Positions 31,136 to 40,435 of a DNA stretch of 64,000 nucleotides are shown here, piece by piece. A program made the translations under genes and the position numbers. The notes under the pieces were generated by a model that saw only the letters and a program-made list of their open reading frames with translations, had not been told where the DNA came from and ran no database searches. Origin of the DNA: Farysia itapuensis (lineage: Eukaryota; Basidiomycota; Ustilaginomycetes; Ustilaginales; Ustilaginaceae); assembly GCA_023212645.1 (NCBI GenBank), contig JALBYC010000009.1, forward strand, positions 186,001 to 250,000, in the 5' to 3' direction. How positions within the stretch are numbered: position 1 is the first letter of the stretch; every line of letters starts with the position of its first letter.

Positions 31136-31443
31136 GTTGTCCTACAGAGACGGGAGAGAAACAAAGCCGCTACGGAGCGTCAATCGTGTATAAGTAGGGT
31201 CCGCTCTCCTCTATTCTGAGCGCGGGGGATCAGAATTTCGCTGCCGGACCGGACCGAGGGCCCTCGCGCTGCAAAAATTGGACCCTGGCTGACTCTGCTT
31301 TCGTCACGATCTAGAAAGAATGTAATCAATATAGATTGAGCCAATACAGTAGGTACGATGAAGAACAGAGCAGTAAATCGACAAATGGAGCAGACCAAGG
31401 GGGTATAGAAATAAGAAGCCTAGGGCGACAGACAGTAGAAACA
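31136..31443. other. Intergenic region between CYB2 and the upstream Ser-rich gene
   Basis: 308 bases holding the CYB2 promoter and the 3' end of the next gene. Read toward CYB2, CTTATACACG at about 31183-31192 is a weak TATA-like match. Nothing else recognised. Confidence 0.4.
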
Positions 31444-32826
31444 TCAAGCGACTTCACCGACGATGCGACGCGCCGGCATCCTTGGAGATGTGCGACGACT
31501 GGAGGGTGGGGAGGCCTCTCTGTCCTCTTGTCCTACCGCTAGCGACGCATTAGAGGCATCAACGACTCCGCCAGCCTCCTTTTCGTCTGGCTTGAAACGT
31601 TTGGAAGAGTCTTCAGCGACACCTTCAGCTCCAATTTGTTCTGCGACGGTTGTCGCGTCCTCATCAGCTCGGAGTTCTTGATTGAGTGCACTCGCTTTCC
31701 TCTTCATGGCGTTGCTGCGGCCAACTGACGGGGAGGTTTCAATCTTGATGGAAGGCGTTTCCGCGTCGTCATGATCCAAAAGGGGTTCCAAGGTGATGGC
31801 GCTGGCAGCCAGCGGACTGCTTTGGAAGGGGGCGGTCGAAGCGAGCCCAAGCACGCTCTTGGACCCCTCTGGCGGGCTTGGAGGTCTCGAAGAAGGTGCT
31901 GACTTGCTGTTATCTTCTTCTGCAGGGACAGCTGAGCCCGAACGAGTACCTGATCGCCTGCTCACAGCCATTTGCGAGACCAGGGGAGCAGGTGAGGACG
32001 CTCGTGAGGTTGGTCGACGCGTTCGGCTACTGGAGGGAACGGTGAGGGTGTTGTTGCTATCGGCAGTCGTCTTTGCCGTATTTCGCCCTCGCGACTGTGT
32101 AGACTCGCCTCGACTCATAGCGACGCTTGTCAACGGAGCAGTGGACGTGGACGACTGAGACGCACCGGCTTGCGCGTTCCCGACAGTGGCATATGGGCTG
32201 CTACTCTTGCGTTTCTTGCCGAGTCCCTTGACGCCCAGGTGCTCGAGCTCGGCCTTCGAGGCTAGCTGTTTGGCTGCTTCTCGTTTGGCGAGCTGGAGCG
32301 ACTTCTGCTGTGCCTCTCTGGCTTTGGCGAGTGCTGTGCCTGGTGCGCCTGGATATCGGTCATTGATAAGCGAGTAGATATCTGACCGCTTACCCGAAGC
32401 CGGGTCAATCAGTGGATACGTGCCTTGGGGAGCCCAGTGCGGCACAGACGTAGTGATCATTGGCACAGCTGCCAACTCACTTGGCCCAGTCTTGTTCGAT
32501 GAGGTGGATGAAGTATTCGAATGCGAGCTGACGGAAGAAGGAGCCCGGCATGCTTGGAACTTGCGGGTGCGTCGGGCAGAGGCGCTATCGTCGACAGACT
32601 TGTGTGGAGAAGTAGGCGGCGGTGAGCCTTGAGCTGAGGATGACGGCGACTTGATGGCATTCGGGGAGACGGACTGAAGAGCTTGCAAGGCAAGGATGTG
32701 ATTCTGCCTAGCCGCCAAGGCGACACGACTGATGGGTGCTGGCATAGGTCGTGCCTGTTTAGGTGCACTTTGCACCTCGTGCACAGGACGAAAGGGCCTT
32801 GGAGGGCCTGTTAGCGCTGAAGCCAT
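31444..32826 (-). CDS. Hypothetical Ser/Pro-rich, mostly disordered protein
   Basis: 460 residues from the ATG at 32826, not recognised. Most of the chain is low-complexity Ser/Pro/Ala. One segment (about 127-207) looks conserved: SVPHWAPQGTYPLID, SDIYSLINDRYPGAPGTALAKAREAQQ, then a charged helix and a basic GLGKKRK that could be a nuclear localisation signal. The tail has several SP/TP pairs, possible sites for proline-directed kinases. A nuclear regulatory protein is plausible but unproven. It shares a divergent promoter with the universal-stress protein gene. Confidence 0.65.
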   Translation of the reverse strand: MASALTGPPRPFRPVHEVQSAPKQARPMPAPISRVALAARQNHILALQALQSVSPNAIKSPSSSAQGSPPPTSPHKSVDDSASARRTRKFQACRAPSSVSSHSNTSSTSSNKTGPSELAAVPMITTSVPHWAPQGTYPLIDPASGKRSDIYSLINDRYPGAPGTALAKAREAQQKSLQLAKREAAKQLASKAELEHLGVKGLGKKRKSSSPYATVGNAQAGASQSSTSTAPLTSVAMSRGESTQSRGRNTAKTTADSNNTLTVPSSSRTRRPTSRASSPAPLVSQMAVSRRSGTRSGSAVPAEEDNSKSAPSSRPPSPPEGSKSVLGLASTAPFQSSPLAASAITLEPLLDHDDAETPSIKIETSPSVGRSNAMKRKASALNQELRADEDATTVAEQIGAEGVAEDSSKRFKPDEKEAGGVVDASNASLAVGQEDREASPPSSRRTSPRMPARRIVGEVA

Positions 32827-33188
32827 ACTGATGAGTGAAGCAGTGCAATGGTGATGAACATAGGAAGGAGGAGGAGCAGGCTGAATCGATTGCCAGCCGA
32901 GTCAGAATCTCGCATTCAGCCCTTTCCCATGAACCGGCGCTTGTCTCTGAGAGACCGAGCGGAGTAAAAGCTGTTCCTCGCCCAATTTTTTTTTCCTTTT
33001 CGACTTTTGACCCGCGAAATGACGCTTGGCGCGTTCTCCACTTTTTTGCGTTTGCGGTGGTGCACTTGATTATTTGTCGCACGGGTTTGCACGTGCGCTC
33101 GTGTGAGCCAAGCACGCTCGCTCTGCCTTCGGCAACATGCGGAATCATTCTCAGCTACCCCACCCCAGACGATCAAATCATTCCAATC
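32827..33188. promoter_or_regulatory. Divergent promoter of the Ser-rich gene and the USP gene
   Basis: 362 bases between opposite ATGs. The frame is open upstream of the USP start but has no ATG, so this is read as 5' leader. A T-rich run (32987-33004) and a C-rich stretch before the ATG are the only notable features. Confidence 0.45.
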
Positions 33189-34145
33189 ATGGTTTCCACA
33201 CCCGGCACACCTATCTTGAACCAGCCCGGCTCATCGTCACGCAGCAGTATGGACCAGTCTCGTAGCCGCAGACAGTCCATCACAATCGAAGAGCCCGATC
33301 GCATACGCTCCGGCCTTCACTCTCTCGCCTCTGGATCCGGCTCAACCTCGCCTTCCTCGCGATCCGCTGTTGTAGGTGAAGGCTCCTATGGCGGGCGTAG
33401 AGGTGGACCAGCTCTGTCGAAAAGCCGCACAAGCAGCTCCGGTGGCCTGAGCGATGTCAAGACTGGCTACGAACGCAGAGTAGGGTTCGACACCATGCCT
33501 GATGCCGACGACACCAACAGTGGCGCCTTCAGCTTCACACTACAAGTCAAGTCTCGTGGCTATTTACGGACGAAGAATACCCGCACATTCATGTGCGCTG
33601 TTGACGATAATCCACATTCCGAGCGGGCGCTAGAATGGTTGATGGAGAATCTGGTAGAGGATGGGGATGAGATTGTCGCTGTTCGTATCCTCGACGGAGA
33701 GGCCGACAGTATTGATCAAGAAGACGCTCGTGAAGAAGCAAGAGAGCTCATGGCGAGCATTGTCGAGCTCAACGAAGAAGCAGAAGATCGCAAGATCTCC
33801 ATCGTGGTAGAGTTCGTCGCAGGCAAGATCACTTCAACCATACTCACCATCATCCATGTCTACCGTCCAGACAGTCTCACTGTAGGCACCAGAGGCAAGT
33901 CTGTCAACAAGTTCCAGAAAATGCTGGGAAACACATACATGGGACACGTCAGTCGGGACATCCTCATCTCCTCGCCGGTTCCAGTGGTCGTGGTTCGACC
34001 AGAGGCAAAGGTACAAAAGCATCTCAAGAAGCGACTCAACGATCCCAAGCGCCGAGGATATCACAATCTCGTCAAAGGCGTCGAGGGTCTGCCAATGAGT
34101 ATCACCAAGCACAAGAGACGGTCTCTCCAAGTGCCCGACAAGTGA
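33189..34145 (+). CDS. Universal stress protein domain protein
   Basis: 318 residues from the first ATG of the frame (33189). The first 115 residues are Ser/Arg-rich and disordered, with RRRQS-like kinase sites. A USP domain follows (about 128-285): RTFMCAVDDNPHSERALEWLMENL, VAVRILDGEAD, and the C-terminal ATP-loop region DSLTVGTRGKSVNKFQKMLGNTYMGHVSRDILISSPVPVVVVRPE. The glycine pattern GT-R-G-x8-G-x(9)-G/S resembles the ATP-binding type of USP. Fungal proteins of this form are phosphorylated, stress-related cytosolic factors; their exact role is poorly known. The tail is basic (KKRLNDPKRRG). Confidence 0.88.
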   Translation: MVSTPGTPILNQPGSSSRSSMDQSRSRRQSITIEEPDRIRSGLHSLASGSGSTSPSSRSAVVGEGSYGGRRGGPALSKSRTSSSGGLSDVKTGYERRVGFDTMPDADDTNSGAFSFTLQVKSRGYLRTKNTRTFMCAVDDNPHSERALEWLMENLVEDGDEIVAVRILDGEADSIDQEDAREEARELMASIVELNEEAEDRKISIVVEFVAGKITSTILTIIHVYRPDSLTVGTRGKSVNKFQKMLGNTYMGHVSRDILISSPVPVVVVRPEAKVQKHLKKRLNDPKRRGYHNLVKGVEGLPMSITKHKRRSLQVPDK

Positions 34146-34384
34146 TCACTGCTTCGATACAGATGCTTCTCGTCCACATACAGTTTTCTAGAGAACTCTC
34201 ACATGCAATGGTATAGATGATCATCACGTTGTGATTGTGATTGTAGGTGGATGGTTGATTGCCGATGAGAGATGATCGGGCCGGGTATATTCGGTCCAAA
34301 AGATAACAAACTCGCCAATAAGTTGATGTCGTGTTCTTCTCGCTCTCTCATCCACTCCCAGCAGTGTCTGCAAGCCAGTTCACA

Positions 34385-35977
34385 ATGCCTACGCTCCAGG
34401 GTCATTGTAGCTGTGGAAACCTCAGATTCAGTCTGGATGCTTCCCCGCAAAATCTTCGTCTATCCTCGTACTGTCACTGCACCCGATGCCAACGACTCAA
34501 CGGCGCTCCTTTCATCTGGACTACCCACTGGACACAAAATGCAGTCACATGGAAGTCTAGTGCGAACGCAAGTCATCCGCCAGCTCAGCTCAGTGGAGAA
34601 GCTCAACAAGAGGTCTGGTCTGTCCTCGGCAGAGAGGTTGGTCCCAGTGCCGAGCTGTACATGGCTGTACCTGGACGAAAGTACAAGATTCGTTGCTCAA
34701 ACTGTGGCAACCCAATGGGATCGTACAACGTGGTGCGGAAACAGTGGTCCATCTGGCCCAGTACGCTGGAGCGGCCCAATGGTGACAATGGACCAATTCC
34801 GGGCACGGAATCCTTCCCGCCAACCTGTCACACTTTTTACGGGCCTTGGAGAATGATCACGCTGCCCGACGAACTGCCGAAATACCTTGGGGTCCCCACT
34901 GAGACGCAACAGGTTGACCACAATGGCGCGCCCATTGCAGAAGTTACGCCGAGCAAGTCTTTCAATCCGCATGATCCTCGCGACATGATTGGGTACGGCC
35001 GCACACCACCTCATCCGAAATGGCCCGGCAACGCACGTATCGCAGTATCCTTTGTCCTCAACTACGAAGAGGGTGGGGAGAATTTGACCTTGAACGGCGA
35101 TCTGGGTTCTGAGCAGTACTTGACCGAGTACGGTGCTGCTAACGGCGTCAAACCGCCAGCGAATGTGCGCAATCTCAGCGTTGAATCAGCCTACGAGTTC
35201 GGATCTCATCGAGGCTTCTGGCGTGTATTGGACCTGTTCCAGCGCAATGGGCTGCGGTTCACTAGTTGGTCTGTTGGCAGGGCAGTTGAGCAAAACCCAG
35301 ACGCTGTGAAAGCTATGGAAGCTGCCGGCTGCGAAGTGGCCAGCCACTCCTACCGTTGGTTCGACCATTCCCTCATGGCCGAAGAAGAGGAGAAGACACA
35401 GATCAAGAAAGCCGTCGCTGCAATCAAGCAAGCGTCCTCCAAATCTCGAGAACCGAGAGGGTGGTACACTGGACGCCAGTCCATCAACACCCGCAGGCTA
35501 GTCTACCAGGCGTACAAAGAAATGGGACTCGAAAAGGAGCTATACGACTCGGATGCCTACGACGAAGACCTGCCCTACTGGGTGCCTGCACCGGATGGCA
35601 CCCCCAACGAACATCTCCTTGTAGTGCCTTACACCCTGGACAACAACGACATGAAGTTTGCAATCACGCCTGGCTTTTTCAATTCCGATTCGTTTGCTTC
35701 CTATCTCATCGACGCTTTCGAGACGCTGGTGCAAGAAACATTTTTGCCTCAAGACAATCCGTGTTCGGTGCCCAAGATGATGAGCATCGGCTTGCACTGT
35801 CGTGTAGTAGGCCGACCAGGTCGCTTCCAAGGCCTACAGAAATTTATCAACCACGTTCAGAAGCGTCACGCCGAGCTCATTGGTCTCAAGGATGGATACG
35901 GTGGTGTCTGGGTCGCTACCCGCGAGGAGATTGCGAACCACTGGCGCGCTACTCATCCCCCGAGTTCAAAGCACTGA
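34385..35977 (+). CDS. Fusion of a GFA (Mss4-like fold) domain with a PuuE-type allantoinase/polysaccharide-deacetylase domain
   Basis: 530 residues in one uninterrupted frame from ATG 34385; the longer frame starts with GTG. Residues 1 to about 165 are a GFA domain: CSCGNL (C8, C10), CHCTRC (C30, C32, C35) and CSNCGNPMG (C104, C107), enough for two zinc sites. Residues about 190-525 match the NodB-fold PuuE family: FNPHDPRDMIGYG, PKWPGNARIAVSFVLNYEEGGE, YEFGSHRGFWRVL, ASHSYRW, GWYTGRQSINTRRL and the late SIGLHCRVVGRPGR. PuuE-type enzymes are metal-independent allantoinases that open allantoin to allantoate in purine breakdown. The GFA domain name comes from a formaldehyde-glutathione enzyme, but most members have unknown substrates. 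No stop or frameshift separates the parts. Confidence 0.85.
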   Translation: MPTLQGHCSCGNLRFSLDASPQNLRLSSYCHCTRCQRLNGAPFIWTTHWTQNAVTWKSSANASHPPAQLSGEAQQEVWSVLGREVGPSAELYMAVPGRKYKIRCSNCGNPMGSYNVVRKQWSIWPSTLERPNGDNGPIPGTESFPPTCHTFYGPWRMITLPDELPKYLGVPTETQQVDHNGAPIAEVTPSKSFNPHDPRDMIGYGRTPPHPKWPGNARIAVSFVLNYEEGGENLTLNGDLGSEQYLTEYGAANGVKPPANVRNLSVESAYEFGSHRGFWRVLDLFQRNGLRFTSWSVGRAVEQNPDAVKAMEAAGCEVASHSYRWFDHSLMAEEEEKTQIKKAVAAIKQASSKSREPRGWYTGRQSINTRRLVYQAYKEMGLEKELYDSDAYDEDLPYWVPAPDGTPNEHLLVVPYTLDNNDMKFAITPGFFNSDSFASYLIDAFETLVQETFLPQDNPCSVPKMMSIGLHCRVVGRPGRFQGLQKFINHVQKRHAELIGLKDGYGGVWVATREEIANHWRATHPPSSKH

Positions 35978-36028
35978 AAATCTAGAGCAATGCACATCTT
36001 TATCATTATCGCTTTCCTTGTATGTGAA

Positions 36029-37981
36029 TCATGTTCGCTCAAAGTGGTATCGTACGCGGTCGGCAGCGAGGTAGAATAGCTGCGGTGGGCGCTTTGGAGC
36101 TTCTGAGGTCATGGTACCTCCCTTGATACGTTCGACTTGGTCTCCGACCTCGGCCGCCAATTTGCCGCCTTGCAGGTCGGTTGGCAGAATGGTGAAACCA
36201 AGAGGCCCGCACTCGCAGTCGGGACATAAGAGATACTTGACCGTCAGCTCCTCCTCGGGCGTCAGGCCCAGACTGAGATGCGCCAGTAAGAGGTTCACAT
36301 CTTCGTTGCTGCCGCTCGAATCCGAGGCACTGCCACTCCGCTTCTCGCGAGCCTTGCTGCGCTTCTCCTTTGCCTTGAGCTCTTTCTTACGCTCCTTTTC
36401 CTCGCGTTTGAGCTTGTTCTTGTCTTCCGTATCGGAAGCGCCCAATCGTGGCGATAGCGCTGACTCGGCCATCTTGGGCACTGTCCATTTCTGATCTCGC
36501 GAAAACCCAACATTGTCAAACTGCAAAGGTCCGCCAACAACCCAAAAGCCTTTGACGTTGGTCGAAAGGCGATTCGAGACGCCAGGGCTTGCAGCATGGA
36601 CAGAGAAAGCGGGTGCTTGCGGAGGTAATGGGGAGTTGGGCAATTCAAGGTCTGGGTTGGACAAGGGTCCACTTTCCTTGCGCGTCCATTCTCCAGCTCC
36701 TTTTCCGAGGATGCAACATCGACAGTTTTCCATAGGGCAGTAGAGCTTGGCCAAGTTGGTGTTGTCATCTCGGTTCACTAGACGAGCTTCGAGTGCCATC
36801 CCTGCATCTTCCGCGGGGGTCTTTGCCGCGACTGCTTGACCCAGAATGGAAGTGTAGGTGACGCCGGGACTCTGACCGGGTTTCGACTGCGCCGCTAGAG
36901 CCGCCAGAATGGACGCTTGGGTAGGCATGCCAGGGGGAGCCGCTTCGGCCGCTTTCACCGGGGTTGATGTTGCGGATTCAGTGGGATTGCGAGTAGCTGC
37001 CTTCTGTGAAGACTCGGTAGAAAGTGCTTGCGACTTGACCGTGTCTTGTCTTTCGTTCCTCGGTCGCCCGGAGTCACTTGTTTCTGATTTGTCTGAATTT
37101 GACAAAGCAAGAATTGGGCTGTGGGTCATAGATATGGGCGAACTGACTTCGCCAGCAGATGAAGCACTGGAAGATGTTCGGGAAAGTTTGTCGGGGCGAT
37201 TTGTCGCCGCACCTCCGGGCGACGGGTACACGCTACGTCGCATCTCAAGCCATTGGCCACTACCGTACTGAATGTGGCTGTGGCATTGTACCTTGAACCC
37301 GACTTTCTTGTAAAGCGCAGTGAGCTCGTCGTGGGCAAGCAGTGCTAGTGTCTCGTAGCCGCGCTTGCCCTTTACTCCTTCGGGCCCTTTGCCATCTTCC
37401 GCCTGTCTGACGCGTGCTATATAATGTTCGAGCATCTTTGTTGCCAGACCTTTGCGCTGGAACTCTGGCGAGACGCAGACACTGTGAATGCAGACCATGT
37501 GGGCATCCTCTGATGTGTCGTGGCTAGACATAGCCCTTAGAGTAAGGGCAGGAGCAGCAGTGCCCGTGACGAACGCAACCAGCTTCCGACGCGGCGGACC
37601 TGACAGTGGACCCGCTACCTTTGGAGGCGGTACTGGAACGAAAGCGCCCAAGAACAAGTGAGGAGCCTCTTTTTGGCGAGACAAAAGCTTTGAGTAGCTG
37701 GCAGCGTCCTCTGCCGGATACCCTTCCTTTTCGAGCGCATGGGCTGCCCGTACTTCTTCAGCTAGTACAAAGTCGAATGTGAGGTTGCGAGGCAGTCCGT
37801 TGCTATCAGTCTGTGACATGGGCGACTTTTGTGATGAAGTGGTTCGCTTGAGAGCGCTCATGATGGGCGAACGTTGAGACGATTGGCTCACACTTGAGCT
37901 GGTGGACGATGCCGAGTTTGACCTTGAGCCAGACTTGCCAAGTGAGCCGGTGATGGTCTGATAAAAAGAGTGGGACTGCAT
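36029..37981 (-). CDS. Fusion of a GNAT (AANAT-like) acetyltransferase with an Mss4/DSS4 Rab-GEF-like domain
   Basis: 650 residues from ATG 37981; the longer frame opens with TTG. Residues about 68-250 form a GNAT domain: FVLAEEVRAAHALEKEGYP is AANAT-like, HSVCVSPEFQRKGLATKML carries the acetyl-CoA loop, and LYKKVGFKVQ the last strand. A 150-residue disordered linker follows. Residues about 399-650 match Mss4: YCPMENCRCCIL (C415, C420, C422, C423), GFWVVGGPLQFDNVGFSRD, KYLLCPDCECGPLGF (C586, C589, C591) and FYLAADRVRY. A Lys/Glu-rich insert (about 500-580) splits the Mss4 halves. Mss4/Dss4 binds nucleotide-free exocytic Rabs (Sec4/Rab8). GNAT substrate unknown. It converges on the GFA-PuuE gene, 51 bases apart. 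Confidence 0.85.
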   Translation of the reverse strand: MQSHSFYQTITGSLGKSGSRSNSASSTSSSVSQSSQRSPIMSALKRTTSSQKSPMSQTDSNGLPRNLTFDFVLAEEVRAAHALEKEGYPAEDAASYSKLLSRQKEAPHLFLGAFVPVPPPKVAGPLSGPPRRKLVAFVTGTAAPALTLRAMSSHDTSEDAHMVCIHSVCVSPEFQRKGLATKMLEHYIARVRQAEDGKGPEGVKGKRGYETLALLAHDELTALYKKVGFKVQCHSHIQYGSGQWLEMRRSVYPSPGGAATNRPDKLSRTSSSASSAGEVSSPISMTHSPILALSNSDKSETSDSGRPRNERQDTVKSQALSTESSQKAATRNPTESATSTPVKAAEAAPPGMPTQASILAALAAQSKPGQSPGVTYTSILGQAVAAKTPAEDAGMALEARLVNRDDNTNLAKLYCPMENCRCCILGKGAGEWTRKESGPLSNPDLELPNSPLPPQAPAFSVHAASPGVSNRLSTNVKGFWVVGGPLQFDNVGFSRDQKWTVPKMAESALSPRLGASDTEDKNKLKREEKERKKELKAKEKRSKAREKRSGSASDSSGSNEDVNLLLAHLSLGLTPEEELTVKYLLCPDCECGPLGFTILPTDLQGGKLAAEVGDQVERIKGGTMTSEAPKRPPQLFYLAADRVRYHFERT

Positions 37982-38711
37982 CTCGCTTGGGCCTCTAGCA
38001 ACGCGGTCCAACACGCTGTCTCTAGGAAGAAAACTAGCTTCAACCAAGAAAGAAAGACAGCGTTTCGCGCAAAGGCGCCTGGGCGACCGCGAGTGGCTGT
38101 CTGTTACAAGAATGAGGAGAAGGAGGTAACGTTGACGGCCATGGGTGTGGGCAAGGGAAGACGGGCCACGCCTTGGAGCGAGAAGGGAAAGATCCGCAGT
38201 GGGGGGGAAGCTTGTTCCTGGCAACCGCTACCAGCTTCGCATACTTCAATCTCCGGCAATCTCGCGCTTGGCCTTGGCATTCGCGCCCCAAAAGGCTTAA
38301 ACGGCTTACCGCTCAATCTTTTTGATCAGACACTGTTAACCGAGCGTCGCACCAAGCTTCACAGGCTCTGGCAGAGGCTACTGCAGCAAACACCTTATCT
38401 CCGCTACGAATGGCGAGCGAGCACACGTCAAGCTGAATAAAAAGCTCATCATCGCCGGCATCGATTTCGGCAGACCATGCTATCTCTTCGGCTTTGATCG
38501 GAGTCGTTGCCAGTCTAACAATATATGGTCGAAATTCGCGCTTCATGAAAAACAAATTCCAGATGACACTTTTGTACACATTTCCAACACATTTCGCAAT
38601 TGAGCCGAGCGGCCGAGCAACCGCGCGACGACCGTGCATGTATCCGCGAAAACGTTGTGCGGACATGTGGAGAAGACACCATTCTGACAGGCGTGCTTTC
38701 GCAACGCCAAG
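37982..38711. other. Divergent region upstream of the GNAT-Mss4 and GH5 genes
   Basis: 730 bases between opposite ATGs. Overlapping ORFs exist on both strands (38313-38547 on the minus strand from an ATG is the best, 77 codons), but none has a recognisable domain or splice partner. A G-run (38199-38205) and C/T-rich leader sequence are present. No repeat or RNA gene was seen. Confidence 0.4.
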
Positions 38712-40337
38712 ATGAAGCGATTCATCGGGAAAGTCCAGCAAGGTCTGGACAGGTTCGATCAGGATCGCAGGACGGCCGGTGCTTCCAGTGGACCTGCGTC
38801 TTCGCTTGCACCGGCTCCGAGCTCCACATCAGGCTCTCCAACGAGAAGAGACATCTACCTGCATCGGAAACAGCGCGGCGTCAATCTTGGCTCGTGGTTC
38901 TCACTGGAGGGCTGGCTCACGCCTTCACTATTCCGGAAAGCGCGCGAGCCAAAGGCTAGCGAGCTTGATGTTGTGGCCGGCATAGAAGCGAATGAAGCTA
39001 AGGCCATGCTTGAGAATCACTGGGACAATTTTGTCAACGACGGTGACTTGCAGTGGATTGTCGATCATGGCATCAACACGGTCAGAATTCCAGTCGGCTA
39101 CTTTCACTATCTTGCTGGACATCCCGACGAGCATGTGCGCGCACTGCTGAGAGAGACCGACTACGAAAGGTATGCTCCAATCTACACCGGAGCTTACGCA
39201 AGGATACAGAGTGCCATTGAGAAAGCGAACGGTCGCAACATAGGTGTGCTCATAGATTTGCATGGCGCTCCAGGCGGTCAGAATGCTGATGGGCACTGTG
39301 GCGTCAGCAACGGCAAAGCTGCTCTTTGGAGCTCCCGAAAAGATCAAGAGAAGACCGCGCAAATCCTTGTTGCCATGGCTCAAGATTACTCCCGCTTCGA
39401 GAACGTCGTCGGCCTGGAATTGATCAACGAGCCAAAGAATTCTGGAACACTACAGGGCTTTTATGAAGAGGTGATTCGACAGATCAGATGCTCGACACCA
39501 CAAGCCGCTTCCCTCCCCCTCTACCTTGGTGATGCGTGGGACATCAATCATTACACTGGATTCGTCGGCAAGCACGCGTCGTCTACTAATTTCTTGGTTG
39601 ACGACTTTCATTTGTACAAATGCTTCACTCCGGAAGACCACAGGACGAAAGTTGAGGAACATGCTGCCAAGCTCCAGCCCGGTAGCTCGCCTCACTTTAA
39701 CGATCAGCAAGGGTGTGGTGAGCTTTCACGGACACTGCAGTCCATGTCACAAAGATGCGGACGGTCGCTTATCATCGGAGAATGGAGTGCGGCTCTCAAT
39801 CCCGCGTCTCTCAACCATCTGGGCGGTCAAGACTCCCAAAGATCCGCCAAGGCAGAGTACGCGTACAATCAGTGGAAGAGCTACGACAAATTCTGCGCAG
39901 GTTATTTCTTCTGGACTCTGAAGAAGGAGGGTCCACCAGATTCGGGCTGGGGCTTCTACTCGGCCGTAGAAAGCGGCGTTCTTCCAGCAAACCTCGACCC
40001 TCACCACGGACGCAGAAAGTCTCTACAAGAGCTTCAACAAGCGCGGCAGCCTGCTCAGTTTGCAGCCTCCTCAGACCACGAAGGCTACTGGGATAAGCAA
40101 AAAGGCGGTCCGTATGAACATTGGCGATTTGCAGAAGGCTTCAATCTGGCATGGACCGATTCGCTTGCTTTCATGCAGATGAACGAATCAAATGAAGTTG
40201 GCTTTGAAGGTCAATGGCTGAAAACGCGAGCGGCCGCGCACGCTAGCGAAAAGGGACAAGGCAGCTCAATGATCTGGGAGTTTGAGCACGGTTTTAGCCA
40301 AGGTCTCGGTGCATTCAAGGCCGCGCTGTATCATTAG
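38712..40337 (+). CDS. GH5-family glucan beta-1,3-glucosidase-like protein without signal peptide
   Basis: 541 residues. The TIM-barrel signatures of GH5 exo-glucanases are present: RGVNLGSWFSLEGWLTPSLF, IDHGINTVRIPVGY-like IVDHGINTVRIPVGYF, GVLIDLHGAPGGQN, LELINEP (acid/base Glu) and IIGEWSAAL (nucleophile Glu), then FFWTLKKEG. The N-terminus MKRFIGKVQQGLDRFDQDRR is charged, with no signal peptide, and no GPI signal is visible at the end. It therefore resembles the cytoplasmic Exg3 type, not the secreted Exg1. A C-terminal 85-residue extension (HWRFAEGFNLAWTDSLAFMQ) is retained. Likely substrates are beta-glucans or related glucosides inside the cell. No intron. Confidence 0.88.
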   Translation: MKRFIGKVQQGLDRFDQDRRTAGASSGPASSLAPAPSSTSGSPTRRDIYLHRKQRGVNLGSWFSLEGWLTPSLFRKAREPKASELDVVAGIEANEAKAMLENHWDNFVNDGDLQWIVDHGINTVRIPVGYFHYLAGHPDEHVRALLRETDYERYAPIYTGAYARIQSAIEKANGRNIGVLIDLHGAPGGQNADGHCGVSNGKAALWSSRKDQEKTAQILVAMAQDYSRFENVVGLELINEPKNSGTLQGFYEEVIRQIRCSTPQAASLPLYLGDAWDINHYTGFVGKHASSTNFLVDDFHLYKCFTPEDHRTKVEEHAAKLQPGSSPHFNDQQGCGELSRTLQSMSQRCGRSLIIGEWSAALNPASLNHLGGQDSQRSAKAEYAYNQWKSYDKFCAGYFFWTLKKEGPPDSGWGFYSAVESGVLPANLDPHHGRRKSLQELQQARQPAQFAASSDHEGYWDKQKGGPYEHWRFAEGFNLAWTDSLAFMQMNESNEVGFEGQWLKTRAAAHASEKGQGSSMIWEFEHGFSQGLGAFKAALYH

Positions 40338-40435
40338 GTTTATTGCACTGTTGCTGGAAAATAGAAAGTGGTTGCACAAATTGACGCTTGTCTGAAATTG
40401 CCAAATTCCGCTTTTGACATTTACAGCACGCTACC

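Noticed and set aside
32835..33188. 118-codon N-terminal extension of the USP protein
   Set aside because: The open frame begins with GTG and has no ATG before 33189; its composition is unlike the gene, so it is taken as 5' leader.
37970..38440. 156-codon plus-strand ORF overlapping the GNAT-Mss4 start
   Set aside because: No domain, overlaps the opposite gene's start codon, and coding character is poor.
38313..38547. 77-codon minus-strand ORF from an ATG in the GNAT/GH5 intergenic region
   Set aside because: A vague likeness to RNA-polymerase subunit Rpb8 (LDVCSLAIRSGDKVFAAVASA) was considered, but the rest of Rpb8 is not found downstream in any frame.
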